This document shows, piece after piece, positions 6,855-12,659 of a DNA stretch of 19,720 bases. The position numbers and the translations under genes are program-made. Numbering within the stretch: position 1 is the first letter of the stretch; each line of letters starts with the position of its first letter. The notes beneath the pieces were generated by a model. That model ran no database searches and was not told the DNA's origin. It saw only the letters and a list, made by a program, of their open reading frames with translations. Source of the DNA: Solirubrobacterales bacterium (GTDB lineage Bacteria; Actinomycetota; Thermoleophilia; Solirubrobacterales; Solirubrobacteraceae); contig JAOPZO010000112.1 of assembly GCA_025964065.1 (NCBI GenBank), forward strand, positions 1-19,720. The letters run 5' to 3'.

Positions 6855-7817
6855 ATGTCTCCCCTGAAGATCCGGGCCCTGCTCCCTGCAGCCGCCCTCG
6901 CCCTCACCCTCGGCGCCCCCGCCGCGGCGACCGCCGCGAGCGCACCCGGGGTGTCCGTCTCCTCGGCGACGAGCCTCACGCAGTCCTCCGCCGTCCTGCG
7001 CGGCGCCGTGAACCCGCGCGACGTCCAGACGAGCTACGTCTTCCAGTACGGCCCGACGAGGGCCTACGGCGCCCAGACCGCGCCCGTCGCGGTCGGCAAG
7101 GGCACGACGACGCGCTCCGTCTCCGCCAGGGTCGCCGGCCTCGCGCCGGCGACGACCTACCACTTCCGCCTCGTCGCCACGAGCGGCGCGGGCACCTCGC
7201 GCACCGCCGACCGCACGTTCAAGACGAGCAGGCAGCCGCTCGGGCTCGCGCTCGCCGCGACGCCGAACCCGGTCCCCTTCGGCGGCCCGACGACGGTCGG
7301 AGGCGTGCTCTCCGGCACGGACAACGCCGGCAAGCAGGTCGTGCTGCAGCAGAACGCGTTCCCGTTCACCGCCGGCTTCGCGAACGTCGGCAACCCGCAG
7401 CTGACCTCGGCCACGGGCGCCTTCGCCTTCCCGATCCTGTCGCTGACGGCCACGACCCAGTTCCGCGTCCGCGTGGCGGGCCGCAACGTCGCGAGCCCGA
7501 TCGTCACCGCGCTCGTCGCGGTCACCGTCGGCACGCGCGTGGACCGCACCCGGGTGCGCCGCGGGCGCACCGTCCGCTTCTTCGGCACGGTCACGCCCCG
7601 TCGCGACGGCGCGAACATCGCGGTGCAGAAGCTCCGCGACGGCCGCTGGATCACCATCGGCGGCACGATCGCCCGGAGCTTCCAGGCGACGCGCTCGCGC
7701 TACTCCGTCCGCGTGCGGGTCCCGCGCGGCGGCTCCTACCGCATCTTCGTGGGGACGAACTCCGGCGACATCTCGAACAACGTCGGCCGGACCGTGCGCA
7801 TCACGAGCTTCCGCTAG
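6855..7817 (+). CDS. Secreted protein with an FN3-like domain, function unknown
   Basis: The 320-residue product starts with a Sec signal peptide: MSPLKIR, a hydrophobic stretch of Ala and Leu to about residue 22, and a probable signal peptidase site near ATAASA (25-30). Residues about 33-125 resemble a fibronectin type III fold (SSAVLRGAVNPR, YVFQYGPT, VAGLAPATTYHFRLVAT). Two further beta-rich segments follow (about 130-225 and 226-320), the last very Arg-rich (VDRTRVRRGRTVRFFGTV). There is no LPXTG motif, catalytic motif or second membrane helix, so it is likely released or loosely bound at the cell surface. Such proteins usually mediate binding or structure, but no ligand can be inferred. 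The stop codon overlaps that of the convergent gene within a single CTAG. Confidence 0.8.
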   Translation: MSPLKIRALLPAAALALTLGAPAAATAASAPGVSVSSATSLTQSSAVLRGAVNPRDVQTSYVFQYGPTRAYGAQTAPVAVGKGTTTRSVSARVAGLAPATTYHFRLVATSGAGTSRTADRTFKTSRQPLGLALAATPNPVPFGGPTTVGGVLSGTDNAGKQVVLQQNAFPFTAGFANVGNPQLTSATGAFAFPILSLTATTQFRVRVAGRNVASPIVTALVAVTVGTRVDRTRVRRGRTVRFFGTVTPRRDGANIAVQKLRDGRWITIGGTIARSFQATRSRYSVRVRVPRGGSYRIFVGTNSGDISNNVGRTVRITSFR

Positions 7818-8143
7818 AGGACGCCCTTCGTCGCGTCGCCCAGGGGCACCGGCTCGGTCCGGATGATCTCGGGCGGCGCGGCGACGTGCTCGGGAAGCGC
7901 CGCGAACAGCTCGGCCATGTAGGGCTTCGCCATGTGCGCGTCGAGCGCCTCCCCGGAGGCCCAGCGCTCGACCATGACGAAGCGCTGCGGCTTCTCCGTG
8001 TCGCGGTGGAGCGCGTAGGAGACGCAGCCCTCCTCCGCGTGCGTCTGCTCGATCGCCTGCTGGAGGGCAGCCTGCACGGCGTCCTCCGAGCCCGGCTTGA
8101 CCTCGACGATGGCGACCACGACGACCTGCGTGCTGGGGGACAT
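7814..8143 (-). CDS. Antibiotic biosynthesis monooxygenase (ABM) domain protein
   Basis: This 109-residue single-domain protein has the dimeric alpha+beta barrel pattern of the ABM family. A first strand VVVVAIVEVKPGSED (7-21) precedes a helix (AVQAALQQAIEQTHAEEGC), a strand VSYALHRD, then FVMVERWASGEALDAHMAKPYM (55-76). The family includes quinol-oxidising monooxygenases such as YgiN, haem-degrading enzymes, and many members of unknown activity. No haem-binding or other diagnostic residues are evident here, so only the fold is claimed. The ATG at 8143 is chosen over upstream extensions because the domain begins within a few residues of it and a TAGGGT box lies 7 nt upstream, consistent with a leaderless transcript. 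It is convergent with the FN3-like gene, sharing CTAG at the stops. Confidence 0.82.
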   Translation of the reverse strand: MSPSTQVVVVAIVEVKPGSEDAVQAALQQAIEQTHAEEGCVSYALHRDTEKPQRFVMVERWASGEALDAHMAKPYMAELFAALPEHVAAPPEIIRTEPVPLGDATKGVL

Positions 8144-8150
8144 GGAAGCG

Positions 8151-8156
8151 ACCCTA
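8151..8156 (-). promoter_or_regulatory. Candidate leaderless -10 box for the ABM gene (TAGGGT)
   Basis: Read on the minus strand, TAGGGT ends 7 nt before the ATG at 8143, which places the expected transcription start at the start codon. It lies in the short gap after the stop of the upstream small gene. Confidence 0.4.
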
Positions 8157-8166
8157 CCCCGGCACC

Positions 8167-8484
8167 TCAGGGCCCGGCGCAGAGCGACTGGAGCACCCCG
8201 AGCGCCTCCTCGGGCTCGCCGCGCCGCATGAGCGCGAACGCGCGGGTCGCGTGGTCGACGTCCTCGAGCGACACGTCGACCCGCTCGACGCAGAACCGGG
8301 CGATCCAGCGGACCGCCGCCGCCTCGTAGCGCTGCGGCTCCCGGTCGCGGAGCAGGACGCAGACCTCCAGCGCGTCGTCGAGGCGGACCTGCGGCAGCTC
8401 GGCGGCGGCGGCGCGGATCAGCGTGAGGTTCTTCGTCTGGAGCGCCCGGCGGAAGCGGGCGTAGGCGGATCCCTGGCTCGTCAT
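8167..8484 (-). CDS. Small helical conserved-looking hypothetical protein, probably SOS-regulated
   Basis: I cannot assign a function. The 105-residue product is predominantly helical, with no signal peptide or membrane segment: SAYARFRRALQTKNLTLIRAA near the start, a middle ELPQVRLDDALEVCVLLRD (29-47), then RYEAAAVRWIARFCVE (52-67), and a final helix pair to EALGVLQSLCAGP. It looks like a compact alpha-helical bundle, and its Arg-rich faces could bind nucleic acid or a protein partner, but this is only an impression. A perfect CGAAC-N4-GTTCG palindrome lies 2 nt upstream of the ATG, so LexA-type control is likely and a DNA-damage role possible. An alternative in-frame ATG at 8502 adds six residues (MRTCVR) encoded by the palindrome itself. 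It is divergent from the S4-domain gene. Confidence 0.7.
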   Translation of the reverse strand: MTSQGSAYARFRRALQTKNLTLIRAAAAELPQVRLDDALEVCVLLRDREPQRYEAAAVRWIARFCVERVDVSLEDVDHATRAFALMRRGEPEEALGVLQSLCAGP

Positions 8485-8485
8485 G

Positions 8486-8499
8486 CGAACGCATGTTCG
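8486..8499. promoter_or_regulatory. LexA/SOS-box-like operator (CGAACGCATGTTCG)
   Basis: The 14-mer matches the Gram-positive/actinobacterial LexA consensus CGAAC-RNRY-GTTYG at every position. It is embedded in a larger perfect inverted repeat, CATGCGAAC (8482-8490) and GTTCGCATG (8495-8503), around GCAT. It touches the start codon of the minus-strand small gene and lies about 50 nt upstream of the plus-strand S4 gene, so the minus gene is the more likely target. Confidence 0.65.
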
Positions 8500-8547
8500 C
8501 ATGTGGGTCAAGGTGCCGCGTCCTCCCGAACGGGCATCATCCGCTCC

Positions 8548-8754
8548 GTGCGAGGAATAGAGATCCGCGGGGACATGATCCGCCTCGGCCAGCTGCTGCA
8601 GCACGCGGGCATCGCGGACTCGGGCGGGGAGGCGAAGCAGCTCCTGGCCGAGGGGCTCGTGCAGGTCAACGGCGAGGCCGAGGCCCGACGGGGGCGGCAG
8701 CTCCACGTCGGGGACGTCGTCGTGGTCGGGGAGGAGCAGGTCGTCCTGACCTGA
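8548..8754 (+). CDS. Small S4-domain RNA-binding protein (YaaA/YbcJ-like)
   Basis: This 68-residue protein is almost entirely an S4 domain: MIRLGQLLQHAGIADSGGEA (10-29), then AEGLVQVNGEAEARRGRQL and a closing VGDVVVV strand. The GG-AK helix followed by VQVNG and RRG is the RNA-contacting face of the fold found in ribosomal protein S4, pseudouridine synthases and the small YaaA/YbcJ proteins. Small stand-alone members are thought to bind structured RNA or ribosomal subunits; the target here is unknown. The GTG start is preferred over the ATG at 8575 because the family normally has a short strand before the first helix, supplied here by VRGIEIRGD. No Shine-Dalgarno sequence is visible. It is convergent with the alpha/beta hydrolase gene. 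Confidence 0.82.
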   Translation: MRGIEIRGDMIRLGQLLQHAGIADSGGEAKQLLAEGLVQVNGEAEARRGRQLHVGDVVVVGEEQVVLT

Positions 8755-8794
8755 CCCCGGACCTCCGGCCGACGCGGGCCTGACCGTCAGCGCG

Positions 8795-8812
8795 GCCCCG
8801 CCTTCGCGGGGC
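8795..8812. terminator. Candidate bidirectional terminator hairpin
   Basis: GCCCCGC and GCGGGGC form a 7-bp perfect GC stem around a CTTC tetraloop, midway between two converging genes. There is no U-run on either side, so intrinsic termination is uncertain; location is the main support. Confidence 0.4.
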
Positions 8813-8822
8813 GCTTCGTCGT

Positions 8823-9731
8823 TCAGGGGGTCCGCGCGCCGCTCGTGCGGGCGTCGACCGCCCGCGCGTGCCCGGCGATGAGGCCGATGACCTCGTCCCA
8901 CGCGCCGCGCGGGATGTCGTGCCCCATTCCGCGGACGAGCTCGAGCCGCGCGCCCGCGATCGCCTTCGCGGTCGCCTTCCCGCCCGACGGCGCGACGAGC
9001 TTGTCGTCCGTGCCGTGGACGACGAGCGTCGGCGCCGTGATGCGCCGCAGGCCGGCGGTCCGGTCGCCCGCGGCGAGGATCGCGGCGAGCTGCCGGCCCG
9101 CGCCGCGGCGGTCGGAGGAGCGGTCGAAGCTCTCCCCGGCCATCTCGCGCGTCTCGGCGACGTCGCGCTCGAACCCGGGGGAGCCGACGAGGCCGAACAG
9201 CTGGACGACGCGCTCGATCGCCTCCTCGCGCTCCCGCGACGGCGGCTTGACGAGGAACGGCAGGACCTTCAGCGCGGGCTGCCCGACCCGACGGGCGCCC
9301 GTGGTCGACATGATCGACACGAGCGAGAGGACCTTGTCCGGGTGCCGGACGGCGAGCTGCTGGGCGATCATCCCGCCCATCGAGGCCCCGACGACGTGGG
9401 CAGCGCCGAGCCCGAGGGCGTCGATGAGCCCCGCGGCGTCCTCGGCCATGTCGTCCAGCGTGTACGCGACGTCCTTCGGCCGGCGCAGGACGAGCTCCTT
9501 GAGGCTCGGCGGCCGGTGGTCCGAGAAGTGCGTCGAGCGCCCGACGTCGCGGTTGTCGTAGCGGACGACGAAGAACCCCTCGCGCGCGAGCTGCTCGCAG
9601 AACTCCACGCGCCAGGCGAGCATCTGGGTCCCGAGCCCCATCACGAGGAGGACGACGGGGTCGCCCGGGTCCCCGAAGGTCTCGTGGCAGAGCGCGATGC
9701 CGGGGGCGACGGCGATGTGCTGTTCGGCCAT
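8823..9731 (-). CDS. Alpha/beta-fold hydrolase
   Basis: The 302-residue protein has the alpha/beta hydrolase layout. An oxyanion-hole segment lies at VVLLVMGLGTQMLAW (26-40), then VRYDNRDVGRST (56-67), which is common in the RdmC-like esterase group. The nucleophile elbow is GASMGG with Ser117. A late acidic residue falls in VVHGTDDKLV (Asp242 or Asp243), and His271 is in GMGHD. These residues form a complete Ser-Asp-His triad. Members hydrolyse esters, lactones or related bonds; the sequence does not reveal the substrate. The ATG at 9731 is chosen because a TACCGT box ends 6 nt upstream, consistent with a leaderless transcript. The frame stays open further upstream only because it reads through the tRNA gene. 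Confidence 0.88.
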   Translation of the reverse strand: MAEQHIAVAPGIALCHETFGDPGDPVVLLVMGLGTQMLAWRVEFCEQLAREGFFVVRYDNRDVGRSTHFSDHRPPSLKELVLRRPKDVAYTLDDMAEDAAGLIDALGLGAAHVVGASMGGMIAQQLAVRHPDKVLSLVSIMSTTGARRVGQPALKVLPFLVKPPSREREEAIERVVQLFGLVGSPGFERDVAETREMAGESFDRSSDRRGAGRQLAAILAAGDRTAGLRRITAPTLVVHGTDDKLVAPSGGKATAKAIAGARLELVRGMGHDIPRGAWDEVIGLIAGHARAVDARTSGARTP

Positions 9732-9737
9732 CCCGAG

Positions 9738-9743
9738 ACGGTA
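9738..9743 (-). promoter_or_regulatory. Candidate leaderless -10 box for the hydrolase (TACCGT)
   Basis: On the minus strand TACCGT ends 6 nt before the ATG at 9731, so the expected transcription start falls on the A of the start codon. No Shine-Dalgarno sequence intervenes. Confidence 0.45.
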
Positions 9744-9790
9744 GTGACCCCGGGACGGCGAACGCCCCGCGGATGCGAGGCGTCGGGGAG

Positions 9791-9863
9791 CGCGCCCGGC
9801 TGGATTCGAACCAGCGGCTTCTTGCTCCGGAGGCAAGCACTCTATCCACTGAGCTACGGGCGC
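9791..9863 (-). tRNA. tRNA-Arg (anticodon CCG)
   Basis: The minus strand folds into a full cloverleaf. The acceptor pairs GCGCCCG with CGGGCGC. The D arm is GCTC-AGTGGATA-GAGT. The anticodon arm is CTTGC-CTCCGGA-GCAAG, putting anticodon CCG at 9828-9830. The variable loop is 5 nt, and the T arm is GCTGG-TTCGAAT-CCAGC. The discriminator would be G and no CCA is encoded. It reads CGG arginine codons. It lies between the methyltransferase and hydrolase genes on their strand. Confidence 0.96.
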
Positions 9864-9873
9864 TTCGCGGGCC

Positions 9874-9879
9874 AGCCTA
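9874..9879 (-). promoter_or_regulatory. Candidate -10 box for tRNA-Arg (TAGGCT)
   Basis: TAGGCT on the minus strand ends 10 nt before the first base of the mature tRNA, so the primary transcript would carry only a few extra 5' bases. It has the TA(C/G)NNT form of other candidates in the window; no clear -35. Confidence 0.45.
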
Positions 9880-9899
9880 GCGGATCGGGCGCCGCCTCC

Positions 9900-10655
9900 T
9901 CAGGGTGCGAGGAACCGCAGGGAGACCAGGTGGTCGCCCGCGCCCGCGCCACGTAGCGGCTTGTGGCGGGTGAGCTCCTCGCCCGGCCCGCGGAAGCCCG
10001 CCGTGGTCGCCCAGCCGCGCAGCGCGGCGAGGTTCGGGACCCACCAGGTGAACTTCGAGCCGGGCATCGCGGGCCGGAAGTCCGCGATCGGGCGCCGGGG
10101 GTGCAGGCGCGTCATCGCGACGGAGTACGTGTCGAGCAGCAGGAGCTCGCCGCCGGGCAGGAGCGTCTCGCGGATGCGCTCGAGCGCCCCGATCGGGTCG
10201 CGGAGGTGCTGCAGGACGGTGGAGCAGACGATGGTGTCGACCCGCCCGCCGAGCCAGTCGGGCGTGAGGTCGTAGACGTTGCCCTCGACCCGCTGGACGC
10301 CTGATCCGAGCGCGCGGTGGGCGAGCGCGAAGCCCGAGCCCCACTCGAGACCCTGCGCCTCGCTCGCGGCGAGGTTCTCCGCGGCGGTGTTCGGCGGCCA
10401 GTCGGCGTCCGTGCCCTTCTCCAGGTCGAGCGCGAAGACGGTTGCGGCGCCGCGCTTCTCGGCCTCGAAGGCCCAGAAGCCGTCGAAGGTGCCGACGTCG
10501 AGGACCCGCTTCCCGCCGAAGGAGGCCGGAAGCGCGGTGCCCGCGAACGGCCGCAGGTCGCAGAAGCCGGGAGTCGTGACGCCCTCCGGGAGCTCGATCG
10601 TGTGGTACCAGCCGGGGTGGGCCGCGACCGCGGCGGCGAGGGTCTCTTCGGGCAC
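9900..10655 (-). CDS. Class I SAM-dependent methyltransferase
   Basis: With a GTG start the protein has 251 residues. Motif I is VLDVGTFDGFWAFE (51-64) and the ribose-binding acidic residue is Asp77 in FALDLE. A post-motif VDTIVCSTVLQHLRDP (139-154) and a LLPGGELLLLDTYSV strand complete the Rossmann methyltransferase core. The N-terminal HPGWYHTIELPEG is typical of a bacterial group remotely like the tRNA-modifying CmoB enzymes. The neighbouring tRNA gene is probably coincidental and the substrate is unknown. The GTG at 10655 is preferred over one further upstream because TACGGT ends 6 nt before it, and because the upstream extension would run into the mscL promoter region and is low in complexity. 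Transcription is divergent from mscL. Confidence 0.85.
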   Translation of the reverse strand: MPEETLAAAVAAHPGWYHTIELPEGVTTPGFCDLRPFAGTALPASFGGKRVLDVGTFDGFWAFEAEKRGAATVFALDLEKGTDADWPPNTAAENLAASEAQGLEWGSGFALAHRALGSGVQRVEGNVYDLTPDWLGGRVDTIVCSTVLQHLRDPIGALERIRETLLPGGELLLLDTYSVAMTRLHPRRPIADFRPAMPGSKFTWWVPNLAALRGWATTAGFRGPGEELTRHKPLRGAGAGDHLVSLRFLAP

Positions 10656-10661
10656 GCGGGG

Positions 10662-10667
10662 ACCGTA
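10662..10667 (-). promoter_or_regulatory. Candidate leaderless -10 box for the methyltransferase (TACGGT)
   Basis: On the minus strand TACGGT ends 6 nt before the GTG at 10655, the same geometry as the hydrolase promoter. It supports the shorter start for this gene. Confidence 0.45.
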
Positions 10668-10729
10668 CCCCGCGGCGCCGGGGGCGGGGCAGCCCGTCCC
10701 CGGGGGTGGCGGCCGGCCGCGCACCGCCT

Positions 10730-10735
10730 TAGCTT
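10730..10735 (+). promoter_or_regulatory. Candidate leaderless -10 box for mscL (TAGCTT)
   Basis: TAGCTT ends 7 nt before the mscL ATG, and no Shine-Dalgarno sequence lies between. The box and its following CC repeat the arrangement upstream of the acyltransferase at 3706-3713. Confidence 0.4.
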
Positions 10736-10742
10736 CCTGCTC

Positions 10743-11135
10743 ATGCTCAAGGGATTCAAGGACTTCCTCATGCGGGGGAACGTCGTCGACCTCGCGGTCG
10801 CGGTCGTCATCGGCACCGCCTTCGGCGCGGTGGTCGCGGCGTTCGCGACCGACTTCGTCGGCGGGCTGATCGGCGCGATCGGCGGCACACCGGACTTCGG
10901 CAACGCGGGCGTGACGATCAACGACTCCAAGGTCGTCTACGGCTCGACGATCAACGCGCTCGTCAACTTCGTCATCGTCGCGGCGGTCGTCTACTTCATC
11001 GTGGTCGTCCCGATGAGGAAGATGATGTCGCTGCGCAAGGGCGCGGCCGACGCCGACACCCCCGCGCCGAGCGACGAGGCCGTCCTGCTCACGGAGATCC
11101 GCGACCTCCTGCAGGAACAGCGCCGGAGCCTCTAG
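10743..11135 (+). CDS. mscL: Large-conductance mechanosensitive channel MscL
   Basis: The 130-residue protein matches MscL along its length. An amphipathic N-terminal segment, MLKGFKDFLMRGNVVDLAVA, leads into the first membrane helix (about 15-42), with the conserved VVIGTAFGAVV pore-lining stretch. A periplasmic loop follows (about 45-68), then a second helix (about 69-92) and a charged cytoplasmic tail ending in a helix LLTEIRDLLQEQ. MscL forms a homopentameric pore that opens under membrane tension to release solutes during osmotic downshock. The length is normal for the family (about 130-150). The ATG is unambiguous. No Shine-Dalgarno sequence is present, but a -10-like box lies 7 nt upstream, suggesting a leaderless message. 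Confidence 0.96.
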   Translation: MLKGFKDFLMRGNVVDLAVAVVIGTAFGAVVAAFATDFVGGLIGAIGGTPDFGNAGVTINDSKVVYGSTINALVNFVIVAAVVYFIVVVPMRKMMSLRKGAADADTPAPSDEAVLLTEIRDLLQEQRRSL

Positions 11136-11146
11136 CCGACAGGTTC

Positions 11147-11177
11147 GCGCCGCCCGCCCACTACGCTCGGGCGGCGC
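11147..11177. repeat. Perfect 10-bp inverted repeat enclosing the rnz -10 box
   Basis: GCGCCGCCCG (11147-11156) and CGGGCGGCGC (11168-11177) flank an 11-bp centre that contains TACGCT. As RNA from mscL it is a strong GC hairpin (possible terminator, no U-run). As DNA it could be an operator over the rnz promoter. Which, if either, is unknown. Confidence 0.5.
11162..11167 (+). promoter_or_regulatory. Candidate -10 box for rnz (TACGCT)
   Basis: TACGCT ends 12 nt before the rnz ATG, so the message would have a leader of only about 5 nt, too short for a Shine-Dalgarno sequence. It fits the TA(C/G)NNT form of the window. Confidence 0.4.
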
Positions 11178-11179
11178 AC

Positions 11180-12154
11180 ATGACCGACCTCTCCGTCTTC
11201 TTCGCGGGCACCGCCGGCTCCGTCCCGACGGCCAGGCGGGGCCTGCCCGCGGTCCTCGTGCGACGGGGCGGGGACCGGCTGCTCTTCGACTGCGGGGAGG
11301 GCACCCAGCGCCAGCTCCTGCGCTCCGTCGGGCTCGCCGACCTCGACTTCGTGTTCCTGACGCACCACCACGTGGACCACTGGCTCGGGCTGCTCGGGAT
11401 GCTCAAGTCCTTCGCGCTCCGCGACCGTGACCACCCGCTCACGGTCTACGGCCCGCCCGGGACGGAGAAGCTCATGGCGAGCATGGGCATGGTCATCGGC
11501 CGCCTGCCGTACCCGTTCGAGGTCGTCGATCTCGCGAGCGGGGACGCGCTCGACTTCCCCGGCGGCTACACCGTCGAGGCGTTCAACGTCCGCCACCGCG
11601 GCACCGCCTTCGGCTACGCGCTCGTCGAGGACGAGCGCCCGGGCCGCTTCGACGCGGAGCGCGCCGCGGCGCTCGGGGTCCCGTTCGGCCCGGACCTCGG
11701 GCGCCTGCAGCGCGGCGAGGTCGTGAACGGGATCGACCCCGCCGAGGTCGTCGGGGCGCCGCGGCCCGGGCGCCGCGTGGTCCTCTCGGGCGACACCGCG
11801 CCGTGCGACGCCGTCCGGGTGGCCGCGGACGGCGCGGACCTCCTCGTGCACGAGGCGACGTTCACCTCCGAGGAGCACGCGCGCGCCGCCGAGACCCGCC
11901 ACTCCACGGCGACCCAGGCGGCCACGCTCGCGGCCGAGGCGGGGGTCGGGATGCTCGCGCTCACCCACGTCTCCACCCGGTACACGGGCCGCGAGGTCCT
12001 CGACGAGGCGCGTGCGACGTTCCCGGGCACCGAGCTCCCGCGCGACTTCGACACGATCGACGTCCCCTTCGCGGAGAAGGGCGCGCCGGTCCTGCTGCGC
12101 TGGGACCGCGCCACCCAGGCGCCGGCCGCCCCGGCCGGGGCGCCGCCCGCATGA
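11180..12154 (+). CDS. rnz: Ribonuclease Z (tRNA 3'-processing endonuclease)
   Basis: The 324-residue protein is a metallo-beta-lactamase fold enzyme of the RNase Z type. The early FDCGEGTQRQLL (36-47) is diagnostic, and the zinc motif HxHxDH is HHHVDH (62-67). A further histidine follows in FNVRHRG, then the bridging Asp in SGDTAPC, HEATF, and the last zinc His in THVSTRY. RNase Z cleaves tRNA precursors after the discriminator base so that CCA can be added, which fits the CCA-less tRNA gene in this window. The motif is usually THxHGDH; Val replaces Gly here. Related arylsulfatase-like members exist, so substrate is inferred. The stop overlaps the next gene as ATGA. Confidence 0.9.
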   Translation: MTDLSVFFAGTAGSVPTARRGLPAVLVRRGGDRLLFDCGEGTQRQLLRSVGLADLDFVFLTHHHVDHWLGLLGMLKSFALRDRDHPLTVYGPPGTEKLMASMGMVIGRLPYPFEVVDLASGDALDFPGGYTVEAFNVRHRGTAFGYALVEDERPGRFDAERAAALGVPFGPDLGRLQRGEVVNGIDPAEVVGAPRPGRRVVLSGDTAPCDAVRVAADGADLLVHEATFTSEEHARAAETRHSTATQAATLAAEAGVGMLALTHVSTRYTGREVLDEARATFPGTELPRDFDTIDVPFAEKGAPVLLRWDRATQAPAAPAGAPPA

Positions 12155-12564
12155 GCGAGGAGCCCACCCGGGTCCTGCCCGCCTCGTCCTCCCGCCGACC
12201 CTGGATCGCGCTCGCGCTCGCGACGGCCTGCGGGTTCCTGCTCGGCGCACTCGTCGTCACGACCCTCGGGGGCGCCACGGGCGCCACCCGCACCGAGACC
12301 CAGCGGATCACGGTGCCGGCGGCGACGGTCACGAACGGCGGGACCGTGATCACGAGGACGGTCGTGCCGCCCATCGTCGGGGAGCCGCTCGATGTCGCGA
12401 AGGGCCGCGTGGAGCGGGCCCGCTTCCGGCTCACGGTCGACTCCGGCGGCGGCCTCTTCGGGGTCCGGCGCGACGAGAACTGGGAGGTCGTGGCCCAGCG
12501 CCCGGGCCCCGGGGAGCTCCTCGAGCAGGGCTCCACGGTCCACGTGGACATCGTCCGGCGCTGA
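12151..12564 (+). CDS. Single-pass membrane protein with one extracytoplasmic PASTA domain
   Basis: The 137-residue protein has a short polar N-terminus and a single membrane helix at about 18-39 (WIALALATACGFLLGALVV). A Thr/Val-rich linker follows, then a PASTA-like domain at about 71-137: PPIVGEPLDVAKGRVERARF and VVAQRPGPGELLEQGSTV are the two typical halves. PASTA domains bind peptidoglycan fragments or beta-lactams and occur in PknB kinases and penicillin-binding proteins. Here no kinase or transpeptidase is attached, so it may be a cell-wall sensor, anchor or partner. The topology (N-terminus inside, PASTA outside) is inferred from the single helix. The ATGA overlap with rnz indicates coupled translation, and it lies just upstream of the pyrimidine operon promoter. 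Confidence 0.85.
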   Translation: MSEEPTRVLPASSSRRPWIALALATACGFLLGALVVTTLGGATGATRTETQRITVPAATVTNGGTVITRTVVPPIVGEPLDVAKGRVERARFRLTVDSGGGLFGVRRDENWEVVAQRPGPGELLEQGSTVHVDIVRR

Positions 12565-12579
12565 CGCCGGGCGCGTTGG

Positions 12580-12585
12580 TACTGT
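12580..12585 (+). promoter_or_regulatory. Candidate -10 box for the pyr operon (TACTGT)
   Basis: TACTGT lies 16 nt after the preceding stop codon and would start transcription near 12592, giving a leader of about 68 nt that contains the PyrR-binding loop. It fits the TA(C/G)NNT form. No clear -35. Confidence 0.45.
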
Positions 12586-12620
12586 CCGGCCACGCCCTGC
12601 CCCGGCACGGGGGCGCAGAG

Positions 12621-12652
12621 TCCTTTAACCCGGTCCCGTGAGGCCAGGAAGG
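12621..12652 (+). promoter_or_regulatory. PyrR-binding RNA loop occluding the pyrR ribosome binding site
   Basis: The leader matches the PyrR target ARUCCNGNGAGGYU closely as GGTCCCGTGAGGCC (12632-12645): GGTC pairs with GGCC around a CCGTGA hexaloop. The conserved TTTAA side bulge (12624-12628) is present. The lower stem pairs CCTT (12622-12625) with AAGG (12649-12652). That 3' strand lies within the Shine-Dalgarno AGGAAGG (12646-12652), 7 nt before the ATG, so PyrR-UMP binding should block translation. This resembles what I recall for mycobacteria and differs from the Bacillus attenuators. Confidence 0.85.
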
Positions 12653-12659
12653 CCAGCCG

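Noticed and set aside
4371..7163. Very long open frame on the minus strand opposite the acyltransferase, ligD and the FN3-like gene
   Set aside because: Its translation is low-complexity Arg/Ala/Gly/Val text with no domain motif, while ligD on the other strand has every catalytic motif. In DNA this GC-rich the opposite strand of a real gene is commonly open.
8144..8494. N-terminal extension of the ABM-domain protein
   Set aside because: It overlaps the small helical gene in another frame and gives Arg/Ala/Gly-rich low-complexity sequence; ABM proteins are normally about 100 residues.
9732..9849. N-terminal extension of the alpha/beta hydrolase
   Set aside because: The frame is open only by reading through the tRNA-Arg gene; the ATG at 9731 has a well-placed -10 box and begins the conserved domain.
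9791..9863. tRNA as an integration (att) site or a tRNA pseudogene lacking CCA
   Set aside because: All stems pair. CCA is often not encoded in bacteria, and an rnz gene is present to process such transcripts. No integrase or direct repeat was seen nearby.
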